Below, piece after piece: positions 24,083-33,348 of a DNA stretch of 64,000 nt. This stretch comes from Ectopseudomonas guguanensis. GTDB taxonomy: Bacteria; Pseudomonadota; Gammaproteobacteria; Pseudomonadales; Pseudomonadaceae. The position numbers were made by a program, and so were the translations under genes. The stretch covers positions 62,001-126,000 of the forward strand of contig NZ_FNJJ01000009.1 of the NCBI RefSeq assembly GCF_900104265.1, in the 5' to 3' direction. How positions within the stretch are numbered: the first letter of the stretch is position 1; each line of letters begins with the position of its first letter. The notes under the pieces are model-generated. The model did no database searches, was not told where the DNA came from, and saw only the letters and a list, made by a program, of their open reading frames with translations.

Positions 24083-25951
24083 ATGCTCAATAAATACCCT
24101 CTCTGGAAGTACCTGCTGATTCTCGCCGTGTTGGCGATCGGCCTGGTGTATTCCATTCCCAACCTCTATCCAGACGATCCTGCGGTGCAGATCAGCGGAG
24201 CCAGTTCGGCGCTGAGCATCGAGCAGGGCGACGTCGAGCGCGCCAGCAAGGCGCTGCAGGACGCCGGCATCCAGGTCAAGGCTGCCAGCGTCGACGAGCG
24301 TGGCCGCGGCGGCCTGATTCGTCTGACCAGGCAGGACGACCAGTTGCCGGCCAAGGACATCGTCCGCCGCGCGCTGGGCGATGACTACGTGGTGGCGCTG
24401 AACCTGGCGCAAACCACCCCCGACTGGCTGCGCAGCCTGGGTGCGAGCCCGATGAAGCTTGGCCTGGACCTGTCCGGTGGCGTGCACTTCCTGCTGGAAG
24501 TCGACATGGACAAGGCGCTGGACGTGCGCCGCAAGGTCTACGAAGGCGAGATCAAGAGCCTGCTGCGCAAGGAGCGCGTGCGCTACCGCAGCATGCCGGA
24601 AAGCAACGGTCGCATTCAGCTCGGCTTTGCCGACAGCGACACGCTGGAAAAAGCCCAGCGTCTGATCCGCAAGGACTACAACGATTTCGAGCTGACCGCC
24701 GTCGAGCGCGGCGGCCAGCAGGTGCTGCAGCTGGCGCTGACCCAGGCGAAGATCGCCGAGATTCGCGAGTACTCCATTCGCCAGAACCTCACCACCGTAC
24801 GCAATCGCGTCAACGAACTAGGCGTGGCCGAGCCGCTGGTGCAACGTCAGGGCGCCAACCGCATCGTGGTCGAGCTGCCGGGGGTGCAGGACACCGCCGA
24901 GGCCAAGCGTATCCTCGGCAAAACCGCCAACCTGGAGTTCCGTCTGCAGGCCGATTTCGATGCCCCGCGCGGTGCGACCGAATCCTTCGGCTTCCGCGAG
25001 GAAGGCCGTCCGCCGGTGCAGCTCGAGCGCGAGCTGATCATCACCGGTGACCAGGTTACCGATGCCCAGGCCAGCTTCGACGAGAACGGCCGTCCGCAGG
25101 TGAACATTCGCCTCGACGGTCACGGCGGCGATCTGATGAATCGCGCCACGCGCAACAACGTCGGCCGCAGCATGGCGGTGATCTTCATCGAACAGAAGCC
25201 GGTCACCCGCTACGTGCGGCAGACCGTCGACGGTGTCGAGCAGGAAGTGGCCGTCTCCTCGTTCGTCGAAGAGAAGAAGATCATCAGCCTGGCGACCATC
25301 CAGTCGGCATTGGGCAGCCAGTTCCGCATCACCGGCCTGAACGGCCAGGGCGAGTCCTCGGAACTGGCGCTGCTGCTGCGCGCTGGTGGCCTGGCGGCGC
25401 CGATGTACTTCGCCGAGGAACGTACCATCGGCCCGAGCCTGGGTGCCGAGAACATCGCCAAGGGCATCGCCTCTACCGAGTGGGCGATGCTCTTCGTGGC
25501 CATCTTCATCATCGCCATCTATCGCTTCTTCGGCGTACTGGCGACCATCGCCCTGGCGTTCAACCTGGTGTTGCTGGTGGGCCTGATGTCGGCCATCGGC
25601 GCCACCCTGACCCTGCCGGGTATCGCCGGTATCGTGCTGACCCTGGGTATGGCGGTGGACGCCAACGTGCTGATCTTCTCGCGCATACGCGAGGAGCTGG
25701 CCAACGGGCTGCCGGTGCAGCGTGCCCTTCACGAAGGCTTCGACCGTGCGTTTTCGGCGATTCTCGACAGTAACCTGACCACCCTGCTGGTCGGCGGCAT
25801 TCTGTTCGCCATGGGTACCGGTCCGGTCAAGGGCTTCGCGGTGACCATGTCGCTGGGCATCATCACGTCGATGTTCACCGCCATCATGTTCACCCGTGGT
25901 CTGGTCAACCTGATCTTCGGTGGCCGCAACGTCAAGAAGCTGTGGATCTGA
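24083..25951 (+). CDS. secD: Protein translocase subunit SecD
   Basis: A 622-residue inner-membrane protein that uses the proton gradient to complete protein export. Seen: the first membrane span, a large periplasmic region with LGLDLSGGVHFLLEVDMD and RVNELGVAEPLVQRQGANRI, and the C-terminal five-span RND-type domain with LALAFNLVLLVGLMSAIGAT and TLGMAVDANVLIFSRIREEL. The DAN motif is the expected proton-relay site. Length is typical for Pseudomonas. It is followed 9 bp later by secF. Confidence 0.97.
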   Translation: MLNKYPLWKYLLILAVLAIGLVYSIPNLYPDDPAVQISGASSALSIEQGDVERASKALQDAGIQVKAASVDERGRGGLIRLTRQDDQLPAKDIVRRALGDDYVVALNLAQTTPDWLRSLGASPMKLGLDLSGGVHFLLEVDMDKALDVRRKVYEGEIKSLLRKERVRYRSMPESNGRIQLGFADSDTLEKAQRLIRKDYNDFELTAVERGGQQVLQLALTQAKIAEIREYSIRQNLTTVRNRVNELGVAEPLVQRQGANRIVVELPGVQDTAEAKRILGKTANLEFRLQADFDAPRGATESFGFREEGRPPVQLERELIITGDQVTDAQASFDENGRPQVNIRLDGHGGDLMNRATRNNVGRSMAVIFIEQKPVTRYVRQTVDGVEQEVAVSSFVEEKKIISLATIQSALGSQFRITGLNGQGESSELALLLRAGGLAAPMYFAEERTIGPSLGAENIAKGIASTEWAMLFVAIFIIAIYRFFGVLATIALAFNLVLLVGLMSAIGATLTLPGIAGIVLTLGMAVDANVLIFSRIREELANGLPVQRALHEGFDRAFSAILDSNLTTLLVGGILFAMGTGPVKGFAVTMSLGIITSMFTAIMFTRGLVNLIFGGRNVKKLWI

Positions 25952-25960
25952 GGTGCAGCC

Positions 25961-26878
25961 ATGATCAAGTCAACCATTCGTTTCATGGCGATCCGCAATA
26001 TCGCCTTCTCCATTACGGTCGTGCTGACGCTGATCGGTCTCGGGGCGCTGTTCACCAAGGGGCTTAATTTCGGCCTGGATTTCACGGGTGGCACCCTGAT
26101 CGAGCTGCAATACGAGCAGCCGGCCAACCTCGACCAGATCAAGCGTGAGCTCGGGCAGGCCGGTTATACCGATGCCGTGGTGCAGAGCTTTGGCGCCAGC
26201 ACCGATGTGCTGGTGCGCCTGGCGGGCGATTCCCCCGACCTGGGTAATGAGGTCGCGGCTGCGCTGCGCAAGGTCGACGAGGCGACGCGCTTCGAGGTCA
26301 AGCGCGTCGAGTTCGTCGGCCCGCAGGTGGGTGAGGAGCTGCGTGACCAGGGCGGTATCGCCATGCTCCTGGCGCTCGGTGGCATCCTGCTGTACCTGGC
26401 TTTACGCTTTCAATGGAAGTTCGGTGTCGGCGCCATCGCATCCTTGATCCACGACGTGGTGATCACCCTCGGCGTGCTGGCGTTCTTCCGGGTTCCGTTC
26501 GACCTGACGGTGCTGGCTGCGGTGCTGGCGATGATCGGTTACTCGCTCAACGACACCATCATCATCTACGACCGTATCCGCGAGAACTTCCGCGTGCTGC
26601 GCAAGACCTCGTTGATCGAGAACATCGACGTGTCGGTCACTCAGACCCTGCTGCGTACCATCGCCACCTCGTTGTCCACGGCGCTGGCGCTGCTGGCGCT
26701 GCTGTTCTTCGGCGGTGAAGTGCTGGCGGCCTTCGCCCTGACCCTGCTGGTCGGTGTGGTGGTGGGCACCTACTCGTCGGTCTATATCGGTGCCACGGTA
26801 CTGGTATGGCTGAAGCTCAGCGTGGAGGATCTGATCCCGCCGGTGGCTGAAGCCGAGGCGGACGACGGTCGCCCCTGA
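25961..26878 (+). CDS. secF: Protein translocase subunit SecF
   Basis: A 305-residue partner of SecD. Seen: the first span, GLNFGLDFTGGTLIELQYE, then the C-terminal five-span domain with GYSLNDTIIIYDRIRENFR (the RND relay motif equivalent to SecD's) and TSLSTALALLALLFFGGEVL. Length normal. A clear terminator follows, so it closes the queA-tgt-yajC-secD-secF run. Confidence 0.97.
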   Translation: MIKSTIRFMAIRNIAFSITVVLTLIGLGALFTKGLNFGLDFTGGTLIELQYEQPANLDQIKRELGQAGYTDAVVQSFGASTDVLVRLAGDSPDLGNEVAAALRKVDEATRFEVKRVEFVGPQVGEELRDQGGIAMLLALGGILLYLALRFQWKFGVGAIASLIHDVVITLGVLAFFRVPFDLTVLAAVLAMIGYSLNDTIIIYDRIRENFRVLRKTSLIENIDVSVTQTLLRTIATSLSTALALLALLFFGGEVLAAFALTLLVGVVVGTYSSVYIGATVLVWLKLSVEDLIPPVAEAEADDGRP

Positions 26879-26907
26879 TGCTGTGATCGACTTCAAGAAA
26901 GTCAGCG

Positions 26908-26943
26908 AAAGCCGCGACAAGTCGAACTTGTCGCGGCTTTTTA
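26908..26943 (+). terminator. Terminator after secF
   Basis: A 14-bp stem (26908-26921 with 26927-26940) with a 5-base loop, followed by a T-run. It is 29 bp past the secF stop. Confidence 0.92.
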
Positions 26944-26996
26944 CTGTCCTAGGCAAGGAGAAGGGCGCGAGTCGCCGAGCCTAGGAGACACATAAA

Positions 26997-27536
26997 ATGA
27001 ACAAGTCGATGTTGGTAGGTGCCGTACTGGGTGCTGTGGGTGTGACCGCTGGTGGTGCCGTGGCCACTTACAGCCTGGTTGATCGCGGCCCGGACTATGC
27101 CGAGGTGCTGGCGGTAACGCCGATCAACGAAACCGTGAAAACGCCGCGTGAGGTGTGCAAGGACGTGACCGTCACCCGTCAGCGTCCGGTGCAGGATCAG
27201 CACCAGATCGCCGGTACCGCCATTGGTGCCATTGCCGGTGGTCTGTTGGGCAACCAGGTTGGTGGCGGCACTGGCAAGAAGATCGCCACCGTGGCCGGTG
27301 CGGTCGGCGGCGGTTATGCCGGCAACAAGATTCAGGAAGGCATGCAGCAGCGTGACACCTACACCACCACCGAAACCCGTTGCAACACCGTGACCGATAC
27401 CAGCGAGAAGCTGGTGGGTTACGACGTGAAGTATCAGTTGGGCGAGAAGGTCGGCACCGTTCGCATGGACCGTGATCCGGGTAACCGTATTCCGGTCAAC
27501 AAGCAGGGCGAGCTGGTGCTGGTGCAACAGATGTAG
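26997..27536 (+). CDS. Glycine-zipper outer-membrane-type protein
   Basis: A 179-residue exported or membrane protein of the glycine-zipper 2TM / rickettsial 17-kDa-like class. Seen: an N-terminal hydrophobic Gly/Ala segment (AVLGAVGVTAGGAVATYSLV), then IAGTAIGAIAGGLLGNQVGG, repeated as IATVAGAVGGGYAGNKIQEG, which is the paired glycine zipper, and a C-terminal half with YKYQLGEK-like content (seen as YDVKYQLGEKVGTVRMDRDP). Such proteins may stabilise the envelope; function is unproven. No lipobox cysteine is seen. Terminators on both sides imply a single-gene transcript. Confidence 0.88.
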   Translation: MNKSMLVGAVLGAVGVTAGGAVATYSLVDRGPDYAEVLAVTPINETVKTPREVCKDVTVTRQRPVQDQHQIAGTAIGAIAGGLLGNQVGGGTGKKIATVAGAVGGGYAGNKIQEGMQQRDTYTTTETRCNTVTDTSEKLVGYDVKYQLGEKVGTVRMDRDPGNRIPVNKQGELVLVQQM

Positions 27537-27560
27537 GAGCGGATTCATCCGCGAATGGCC
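27533..27560. repeat. Half palindromic repeat overlapping the stop codon
   Basis: A unit starting GTAGGAGCGGATTCATCC, related to the repeat at 15237. The TAG stop of the glycine-zipper gene (27534-27536) lies inside it. Confidence 0.65.
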
Positions 27561-27563
27561 AAT

Positions 27564-27589
27564 AAAAAACGCCCCTAGGGGCGTTTTTT
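27564..27589. terminator. Bidirectional terminator before suhB
   Basis: A perfect inverted repeat (12-13 bp arms around CCTAGG) with A- and T-tracts on both sides, between convergent genes. Confidence 0.93.
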
Positions 27590-27608
27590 ATTTTTGCTCG
27601 ACGAAAGC

Positions 27609-28424
27609 TCAGCGCTTCATCGACGGTGCCAGGTGCGGCTGGATCGCGGTCAGCACGGCCTTGAAGCACTTGGTGTTGCCGGCGACGATCTGGCCCTTCT
27701 CGAGGAATTCGTGGCCGCCGCTGAAATCGCTGACCAGTCCGCCTGCTTCCTGGATGAGCAGTGCACCTGCTGCCATGTCCCACTCGGACAGGCCGAACTC
27801 CCAGAATGCGTCGAAGCGGCCGGCCGCAACGTAGGCCAGGTCCAGGCTGGCGGCGCCCGCGCGGCGGATGCCGGCGGTCTGGCCAGTCAGGCTGCGGAAC
27901 ATGTTCAGGTAGTTGTCCAGGTGGTCGAGCTGACCATCGCGGAACGGGAAGCCGGTGCCGAGCAGGGCGCCGTCGAGGCTCTTGCGATTGCTCACGCGCA
28001 GGCGGCGGCCGTTGAGGGCGGCGCCACGGCCGCGGCTGGCGGTGAATTCTTCCTGGCGCACCGGGTCGAGAACGATGGCGTGCTCGAGGCGGCCGCGGTG
28101 TTTGCAGGCGATGCTGATGGCGAAGTGCGGTACGCCGCGAACGAAGTTGGTGGTGCCGTCCAGCGGGTCGATGATCCACTGATAATCGGCGCCTTCGCCG
28201 CTGCCTTCCAGTACGCCGCCTTCTTCACCCAGGAAGCTGTGGGTCGGGTAGGCCTTGCGGATGGCCTGGACGATCATCAGCTCCGCGGCCTTGTCGACCT
28301 CGGTGACGTAATCCTTGGCATCCTTCTCGTCGACCGAGATGACATCCAGGCGCTCGATGGAGCGAAAGATCATTTCACCGGCGCTGCGAGCGGCGCGCAG
28401 GGCGATATTCAGCATGGGCTGCAT
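27609..28424 (-). CDS. suhB: Inositol-1-monophosphatase SuhB
   Basis: A 271-residue Mg-dependent phosphatase of the IMPase family; SuhB also binds RNA polymerase-linked antitermination factors and is a pleiotropic regulator in Pseudomonas. Seen: GEEGG with metal ligands Glu67/Glu68, IIDPLDGTTNF (Asp86-Thr91) and SEWDMAAGALLIQEAGG with the second-motif Asp. All catalytic blocks are intact. It is divergent from trmJ. Confidence 0.95.
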   Translation of the reverse strand: MQPMLNIALRAARSAGEMIFRSIERLDVISVDEKDAKDYVTEVDKAAELMIVQAIRKAYPTHSFLGEEGGVLEGSGEGADYQWIIDPLDGTTNFVRGVPHFAISIACKHRGRLEHAIVLDPVRQEEFTASRGRGAALNGRRLRVSNRKSLDGALLGTGFPFRDGQLDHLDNYLNMFRSLTGQTAGIRRAGAASLDLAYVAAGRFDAFWEFGLSEWDMAAGALLIQEAGGLVSDFSGGHEFLEKGQIVAGNTKCFKAVLTAIQPHLAPSMKR

Positions 28425-28569
28425 GGGAGGTTCACCTGGGGCGTTAAAGAAAGCCGGCCATGTTAGCAGAAAACCGTTATTGATGAAGCGCCGTCTGTAC
28501 CTCGCATGGCAATCACGCCAGGCCTTGGGTAAGATCGTTGCCCCCTAATCGTTTCTGAGAGTGTCGGCA

Positions 28570-29349
28570 TTGCTGGACAAAATTCGCGTCGTTCTGGTGG
28601 GTACCAGTCATCCGGGCAATATCGGCGGTGCCGCGCGGGCGATGAAAAACATGGGTCTGTCGCGCCTGGTGCTGGTCGCTCCCGAGGATTTCCCCAGCGG
28701 CGAAGCCGTGGCGCGTGCCTCGGGTGCGACCGATGTGCTGGATGCCGCCCAGGTGGTCGACACGCTCGAGGAGGCATTGGTCGGCTGCACCCTGGTGGTT
28801 GGCACCAGTGCGCGCGATCGGCGCATTCCCTGGCCTTTGCTTGACCCTCGCGAGTGTGGTGTAGCCAGTTGCGAGCAGGCTGCTGCGGGCGGTGAGGTGG
28901 CGTTGGTGTTCGGCCGTGAGTACGCCGGTCTGACCAACGAGGAGCTGCAGCGATGTCAGTACCACGTGCATATCCCGTCCAACCCGGAGTTCAGTTCGCT
29001 GAACCTGGCGGCGGCGGTGCAGGTGCTGGCCTATGAAGTGCGCATGGCCTGGCTGACAGCGCAAAATCTGCCGAGCAAGGTGGAGAAGCTGGAAACCACG
29101 GCGATGCTCAATTCCCAGGCCGCGACCGCGGATGAGCTGGAATCGTTCTACGGCCATCTGCGGCGCGTGCTGGTGATGATCGGATTCCTCGATCCGCAGA
29201 AGCCGCGGCACCTGATGACTCGCCTGCGTCGCCTTTATGGACGCAGTGCGGTGAGCAAGCTGGAAATGAACATCCTGCGCGGCATCCTGACCGAGACGGA
29301 GAAGGCCGTGCGTGGAGAGCCTCACAAGCAGGGGAAGTCTGATGTTTGA
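28570..29349 (+). CDS. trmJ: tRNA (Cm/Um32) methyltransferase TrmJ
   Basis: A 259-residue SPOUT methyltransferase that 2'-O-methylates position 32 of tRNA. Seen: the N-terminal [19 protein letters not shown], the knot-forming [20 protein letters not shown] and [20 protein letters not shown], then a C-terminal helical extension that is typical of TrmJ. TTG 28570 gives the beginning MLDKIRV, which matches the family; a GTG three codons earlier (28561) is an alternative. cysE overlaps its end by 8 bp. Confidence 0.94.
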   Translation: MLDKIRVVLVGTSHPGNIGGAARAMKNMGLSRLVLVAPEDFPSGEAVARASGATDVLDAAQVVDTLEEALVGCTLVVGTSARDRRIPWPLLDPRECGVASCEQAAAGGEVALVFGREYAGLTNEELQRCQYHVHIPSNPEFSSLNLAAAVQVLAYEVRMAWLTAQNLPSKVEKLETTAMLNSQAATADELESFYGHLRRVLVMIGFLDPQKPRHLMTRLRRLYGRSAVSKLEMNILRGILTETEKAVRGEPHKQGKSDV

Positions 29350-30127
29350 GCGCATGCGAGAAGATATCCAGAGCGTATTTCACCGTGATCCGGCGGCGCG
29401 CAACGCCTTCGAGGTGGTGACCTGCTATCCGGGGTTGCACGCGATCTGGCTGCACCGCGTGGCGCACGCGCTGTGGCGCTCTGGCTGGAAGTGGCCGGCG
29501 CGCGTGGTATCCAACTTCGGTCGCTGGATGACCGGGATCGAGATTCATCCGGGGGCGAAGATCGGCCGGCGCTTCTTCATCGATCACGGCATGGGCATCG
29601 TCATTGGCGAGACTGCCGAGATCGGTAACGACGTGACGCTGTATCAGGGCGTGACTCTCGGCGGCACCAGCTGGAACAAGGGCAAGCGCCACCCGACGCT
29701 GGAAGACGGCGTGGTGGTCGGTGCCGGTGCCAAGGTGCTGGGCCCGTTCACCGTCGGCGCCGGCGCCAAGATCGGCTCCAATGCCGTGGTGACCAAGGCA
29801 GTGCCGGCCGGTGCCACGGCGGTGGGCATTCCCGGCAAGATCATCGTCAAGTCCGATGACGAGCAGGAGGCCAAGCGCCAGGCCATGGCCGAGAAGATCG
29901 GCTTCGATGCCTATGGCGTCGGTCAGGACATGCCGGACCCGGTGGCGCGCGCCATCGGCCAACTGCTCGATCACCTGCACGCGGTCGACGGGCGCCTGGA
30001 GGGTATGTGCAAGGCGCTGACGGCGCTGGGCAGCGACTACTGCGCCAAGGACCTGCCGACCCTGCGTGACGAAGACTTCGCCGACGTGTGCAAGGATCAG
30101 CAGCAAGGCGACAAGCCCGCTGCCTGA
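29342..30127 (+). CDS. cysE: Serine O-acetyltransferase CysE
   Basis: A 261-residue enzyme making O-acetylserine for cysteine synthesis. Seen: an N-terminal helical part ([20 protein letters not shown]), then the left-handed beta-helix with hexapeptide repeats ([60 protein letters not shown]) and the His-bearing DHG catalytic site. It overlaps trmJ. Cysteine from this pathway feeds the IscS desulfurase encoded next, so the order is functionally sensible. Confidence 0.96.
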   Translation: MFERMREDIQSVFHRDPAARNAFEVVTCYPGLHAIWLHRVAHALWRSGWKWPARVVSNFGRWMTGIEIHPGAKIGRRFFIDHGMGIVIGETAEIGNDVTLYQGVTLGGTSWNKGKRHPTLEDGVVVGAGAKVLGPFTVGAGAKIGSNAVVTKAVPAGATAVGIPGKIIVKSDDEQEAKRQAMAEKIGFDAYGVGQDMPDPVARAIGQLLDHLHAVDGRLEGMCKALTALGSDYCAKDLPTLRDEDFADVCKDQQQGDKPAA

Positions 30128-30199
30128 TGCGCAGAGGGGCGGCGTTTGCTATCATGCCGCCTCTTTTTGCGGTCAATCCTGAGTAAATCAATAGGTCTT

Positions 30200-30232
30200 A
30201 TAGTTGACTTAAATACTCGGGAATCGCATACT
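30200..30232 (+). promoter_or_regulatory. IscR-type site overlapping the isc promoter
   Basis: The 25-base region 30200-30224 (ATAGTTGACTTAAAT followed by ACTCGGGAAT) matches the IscR type-1 pattern of A/T-rich ends with GAC...GTC-like halves. The -35 TTGACT (30204-30209) and the -10 CATACT (30227-30232), spaced 17 bp, overlap it. Repression of iscR by [2Fe-2S] IscR is therefore likely, as in other gammaproteobacteria. Confidence 0.78.
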
Positions 30233-30263
30233 TCGCCGCAATTCAGTGATTCGTGGTAGAGCC

Positions 30264-30761
30264 ATGCGACTGACCACCAAAGGCCGTTACGCCGTTACCG
30301 CCATGCTCGATCTGGCGCTGCACGCGCAGCACGGCCCCGTTTCCCTGGCCGATATTTCCGAGCGGCAGGGCATCTCCCTGTCCTATCTCGAGCAACTGTT
30401 CGCCAAGCTGCGCCGTGGCAACCTGGTTTCCAGTGTGCGTGGGCCGGGTGGCGGCTACCAGCTGTCGCGTGACATGCGCGGCATCCAGGTGGCTCAGGTG
30501 ATCGATGCGGTCAACGAATCCGTCGATGCCACGCGTTGCCAGGGCCAGGGCGATTGCCACTCCGGCGACACCTGCCTGACCCATCACCTGTGGTGCGATC
30601 TCAGTCAGCAGATTCATGAATTCCTCAGCGGCATCAGCCTGGCCGATCTGGTCGCGCGCCGCGAGGTTCAGGAGGTCGCGTTGCGCCAGGATCAGCGTCG
30701 CTGCTCCGGCAGAGGCACCATGCCGCATTTGGATAAGATTGAAGCGTCTGCCATCGAGTGA
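30264..30761 (+). CDS. iscR: Fe-S cluster-sensing regulator IscR
   Basis: A 165-residue Rrf2-family regulator. Seen: [20 protein letters not shown], a winged HTH with [19 protein letters not shown], then [11 protein letters not shown], and the cluster ligands Cys92, Cys98 and Cys104 with His107 just after. Holo-IscR represses the isc operon; apo-IscR acts at other sites. The ATG at 30264 is the conserved start. It is the first gene of the isc operon, 30 bp before iscS. Confidence 0.96.
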   Translation: MRLTTKGRYAVTAMLDLALHAQHGPVSLADISERQGISLSYLEQLFAKLRRGNLVSSVRGPGGGYQLSRDMRGIQVAQVIDAVNESVDATRCQGQGDCHSGDTCLTHHLWCDLSQQIHEFLSGISLADLVARREVQEVALRQDQRRCSGRGTMPHLDKIEASAIE

Positions 30762-30791
30762 GCAGGGCGTTTGCCTGATAGGAGAAACCCA

Positions 30792-32006
30792 ATGAAATTG
30801 CCCATTTACCTCGATTATTCCGCCACCACGCCGGTCGACCCGCGTGTCGCGCAGAAGATGAGCGAATGCCTGCTGGTCGACGGTAACTTCGGCAACCCGG
30901 CTTCGCGCTCGCACGTATTCGGCTGGAAGGCCGAGGAGGCGGTGGAAAACGCTCGTCGTCAGGTCGCCGAGCTGGTTAATGCCGACCCGCGCGAGATCGT
31001 CTGGACCAGCGGCGCCACCGAGTCCAACAACCTGGCCATCAAGGGCGTGGCGCATTTCTACGCCAGCAAGGGCAAGCACATCATTACCTCGAAGATCGAG
31101 CACAAGGCGGTGCTGGACACCACCCGCCAGCTCGAGCGTGAAGGTTTCGAGGTCACCTATCTGGAGCCGGGCGAAGATGGCCTGATCACGCCGGCCATGG
31201 TCGAAGCCGCGCTGCGTGACGACACCGTGCTGGTGTCGGTCATGCACGTCAACAACGAGATCGGCACCATCAACGACATCGCTGCCATCGGTGAGCTGAC
31301 CCGCTCGCGTGGCGTGCTGCTGCATGTCGATGCGGCGCAGTCCACCGGCAAGGTGGAGATCGACCTGGAAAAGATGAAGGTCGACCTGATGTCCTTCTCC
31401 GCGCACAAGACCTACGGCCCGAAGGGCGTGGGCGCCCTGTACGTGCGCCGTAAGCCGCGCGTGCGCCTGGAAGCGCAGACCCACGGTGGTGGTCACGAGC
31501 GCGGCATGCGCTCGGGCACCCTGGCCACCCACCAGTGCGTGGGCATGGGCGAGGCCTTCCGTATCGCCAAGGAAGAAATGGCTGCGGAAAACCAGCGTAT
31601 CAGCGCACTGCGCGACCGCTTCTACCGCCAGCTCGAAGGCATGGAAGAGCTGTACGTCAACGGCAGCCTGACTGCCCGCGTGCCGCACAACCTCAACCTG
31701 AGTTTCAACTACGTCGAGGGCGAGTCGCTGATCATGGCGCTCAAGGACCTCGCCGTATCGTCCGGTTCGGCCTGTACCTCGGCTTCCCTGGAGCCGTCCT
31801 ACGTACTGCGTGCGCTGGGCCGCAACGACGAACTGGCGCATAGCTCGATTCGCTTCACCTTCGGTCGTTTCACCACCGAAGAAGAGGTCGACTACGCCGC
31901 TGCCAAGGTCCGCGAGGCCGTGGACAAGCTGCGTGAACTGTCGCCCCTGTGGGATATGTTCAAAGAAGGTGTCGACCTTTCCTCCGTGGAATGGGCAGCA
32001 CACTGA
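30792..32006 (+). CDS. iscS: Cysteine desulfurase IscS
   Basis: A 404-residue PLP enzyme that takes sulfur from cysteine for Fe-S clusters, thiolated tRNAs and cofactors. Seen: the conserved start [23 protein letters not shown] lysine 206 in [12 protein letters not shown] and the catalytic Cys328 in [14 protein letters not shown] on the mobile loop. Length is that of group I desulfurases. Preceded by AGGAGAAA. Confidence 0.98.
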   Translation: MKLPIYLDYSATTPVDPRVAQKMSECLLVDGNFGNPASRSHVFGWKAEEAVENARRQVAELVNADPREIVWTSGATESNNLAIKGVAHFYASKGKHIITSKIEHKAVLDTTRQLEREGFEVTYLEPGEDGLITPAMVEAALRDDTVLVSVMHVNNEIGTINDIAAIGELTRSRGVLLHVDAAQSTGKVEIDLEKMKVDLMSFSAHKTYGPKGVGALYVRRKPRVRLEAQTHGGGHERGMRSGTLATHQCVGMGEAFRIAKEEMAAENQRISALRDRFYRQLEGMEELYVNGSLTARVPHNLNLSFNYVEGESLIMALKDLAVSSGSACTSASLEPSYVLRALGRNDELAHSSIRFTFGRFTTEEEVDYAAAKVREAVDKLRELSPLWDMFKEGVDLSSVEWAAH

Positions 32007-32049
32007 TAGCTGCCTGAAGAGCGGCACCTGATGAGAGAGGAAGTACAGC

Positions 32050-32436
32050 ATGGCTTACAGTGACAAGGTCATCGACCACTACGAAAATCCGCGCAACGTC
32101 GGCAAGCTGAACGCCGAAGATCCGGATGTCGGCACCGGCATGGTCGGCGCGCCGGCCTGCGGCGACGTGATGCGCCTGCAGATCAAGGTCAACGAAAGCG
32201 GCGTGATCGAAGACGCCAAGTTCAAGACCTACGGCTGCGGTTCGGCCATCGCCTCCAGCTCCCTCGCCACCGAGTGGATGAAGGGCAAGACCCTGGACGA
32301 GGCCGAGAGCATCAAGAACACCCAGCTCGCCGAAGAACTGGCGCTGCCGCCGGTGAAGATCCACTGCTCCGTGCTCGCCGAGGACGCCATCAAGGCGGCC
32401 GTGCGCGACTACAAGCAGAAGAAAGGCTTGCTCTGA
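32050..32436 (+). CDS. iscU: Fe-S cluster scaffold IscU
   Basis: A 128-residue scaffold on which IscS-derived sulfur and iron assemble. Seen: Cys37 in PACGDVM, Cys63 in YGCGSA and Cys106 in KIHCS, with the LPPVK chaperone-recognition motif (99-103) that HscA binds. All ligands are present. It sits 43 bp after iscS. Confidence 0.98.
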   Translation: MAYSDKVIDHYENPRNVGKLNAEDPDVGTGMVGAPACGDVMRLQIKVNESGVIEDAKFKTYGCGSAIASSSLATEWMKGKTLDEAESIKNTQLAEELALPPVKIHCSVLAEDAIKAAVRDYKQKKGLL

Positions 32437-32449
32437 TACGAGGTTTGCA

Positions 32450-32773
32450 ATGGCCATCACCATGTCTGAAGCAGCTGCCCGCCACGTGCAGCGCTCCCTC
32501 GAAGGGCGCGGCAAGGGCGAGGGCATTCGCCTCGGTGTGCGCACTACCGGTTGTTCCGGCCTGGCCTACGTGCTCGAGTTCGTCGATGAGCTGGCAGCCG
32601 AGGATCAGGTGTTCGAGAGCCACGGCGTCAAGGTGATCATCGATCCCAAGAGCCTGGTCTACCTCGACGGCACCGAGCTGGACTTCGTCAAGGAAGGCCT
32701 CAACGAGGGCTTCAAGTTCAACAATCCCAACGTGCGCGGCGAATGCGGTTGCGGCGAAAGCTTCAACGTTTGA
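32450..32773 (+). CDS. iscA: Fe-S assembly protein IscA
   Basis: A 107-residue A-type carrier. Seen: the three conserved cysteines, Cys35 in TTGCSGLAY and Cys99/Cys101 in GECGCGESF. It is adjacent to iscU (13 bp), preserving the standard order. Confidence 0.97.
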   Translation: MAITMSEAAARHVQRSLEGRGKGEGIRLGVRTTGCSGLAYVLEFVDELAAEDQVFESHGVKVIIDPKSLVYLDGTELDFVKEGLNEGFKFNNPNVRGECGCGESFNV

Positions 32774-32781
32774 GGCCCTGA

Positions 32782-33303
32782 ATGGGTAATCCCTGCCATT
32801 TCGCCTTGTTCGACCTGCAGCCGAGCTTTCGCCTCGATCTGGAGCAGCTGGCTGTGCGCTACCGTGAGCTGGCGCGCCAGGTTCACCCTGACCGTTTTGC
32901 TGATGCCGGCGAGCGTGAGCAGCGCCTGGCGCTGGAGCGCTCGGCTTGCCTCAACGAGGCTTATCAGATCCTGAAGACGCCGTCGCAGCGCGCTCGCTAT
33001 CTGCTGGCCATGCGTGGCCCCGAGTTGCCGCTTGAGGTGACGGTGCAGGATCCGGATTTCCTCCTGCAGCAGATGCAGCTGCGCGAGGAGCTGGAAGAGC
33101 TGCAGGACGATGCCGACCTCGAGGGTGTCGCGGCCTTCAAGCGTCGCCTGAAAGCCGCGCAGGAGCAGCTCAACGAGAGCTTCGCCGCTTGCTGGGACGA
33201 TGATGCTCGCCGTGAAGAGGCTGAGCGCCTGATGCGTCGCATGCAGTTCCTCGACAAGCTCTCCCATGAAGTGCGCCAGTTGGAAGAGCGCCTCGACGAT
33301 TAA
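32782..33303 (+). CDS. hscB: Co-chaperone HscB
   Basis: A 173-residue J-type co-chaperone that delivers IscU to HscA. Seen: the J-domain HPD at 35-37 in [13 protein letters not shown] and the C-terminal three-helix region that binds IscU. Spacing to iscA is 8 bp. Confidence 0.96.
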   Translation: MGNPCHFALFDLQPSFRLDLEQLAVRYRELARQVHPDRFADAGEREQRLALERSACLNEAYQILKTPSQRARYLLAMRGPELPLEVTVQDPDFLLQQMQLREELEELQDDADLEGVAAFKRRLKAAQEQLNESFAACWDDDARREEAERLMRRMQFLDKLSHEVRQLEERLDD

Positions 33304-33348
33304 CCTGTAGGTTGCCTCGGCAGCCTGCCTGATGACTTCAAGAAGACC

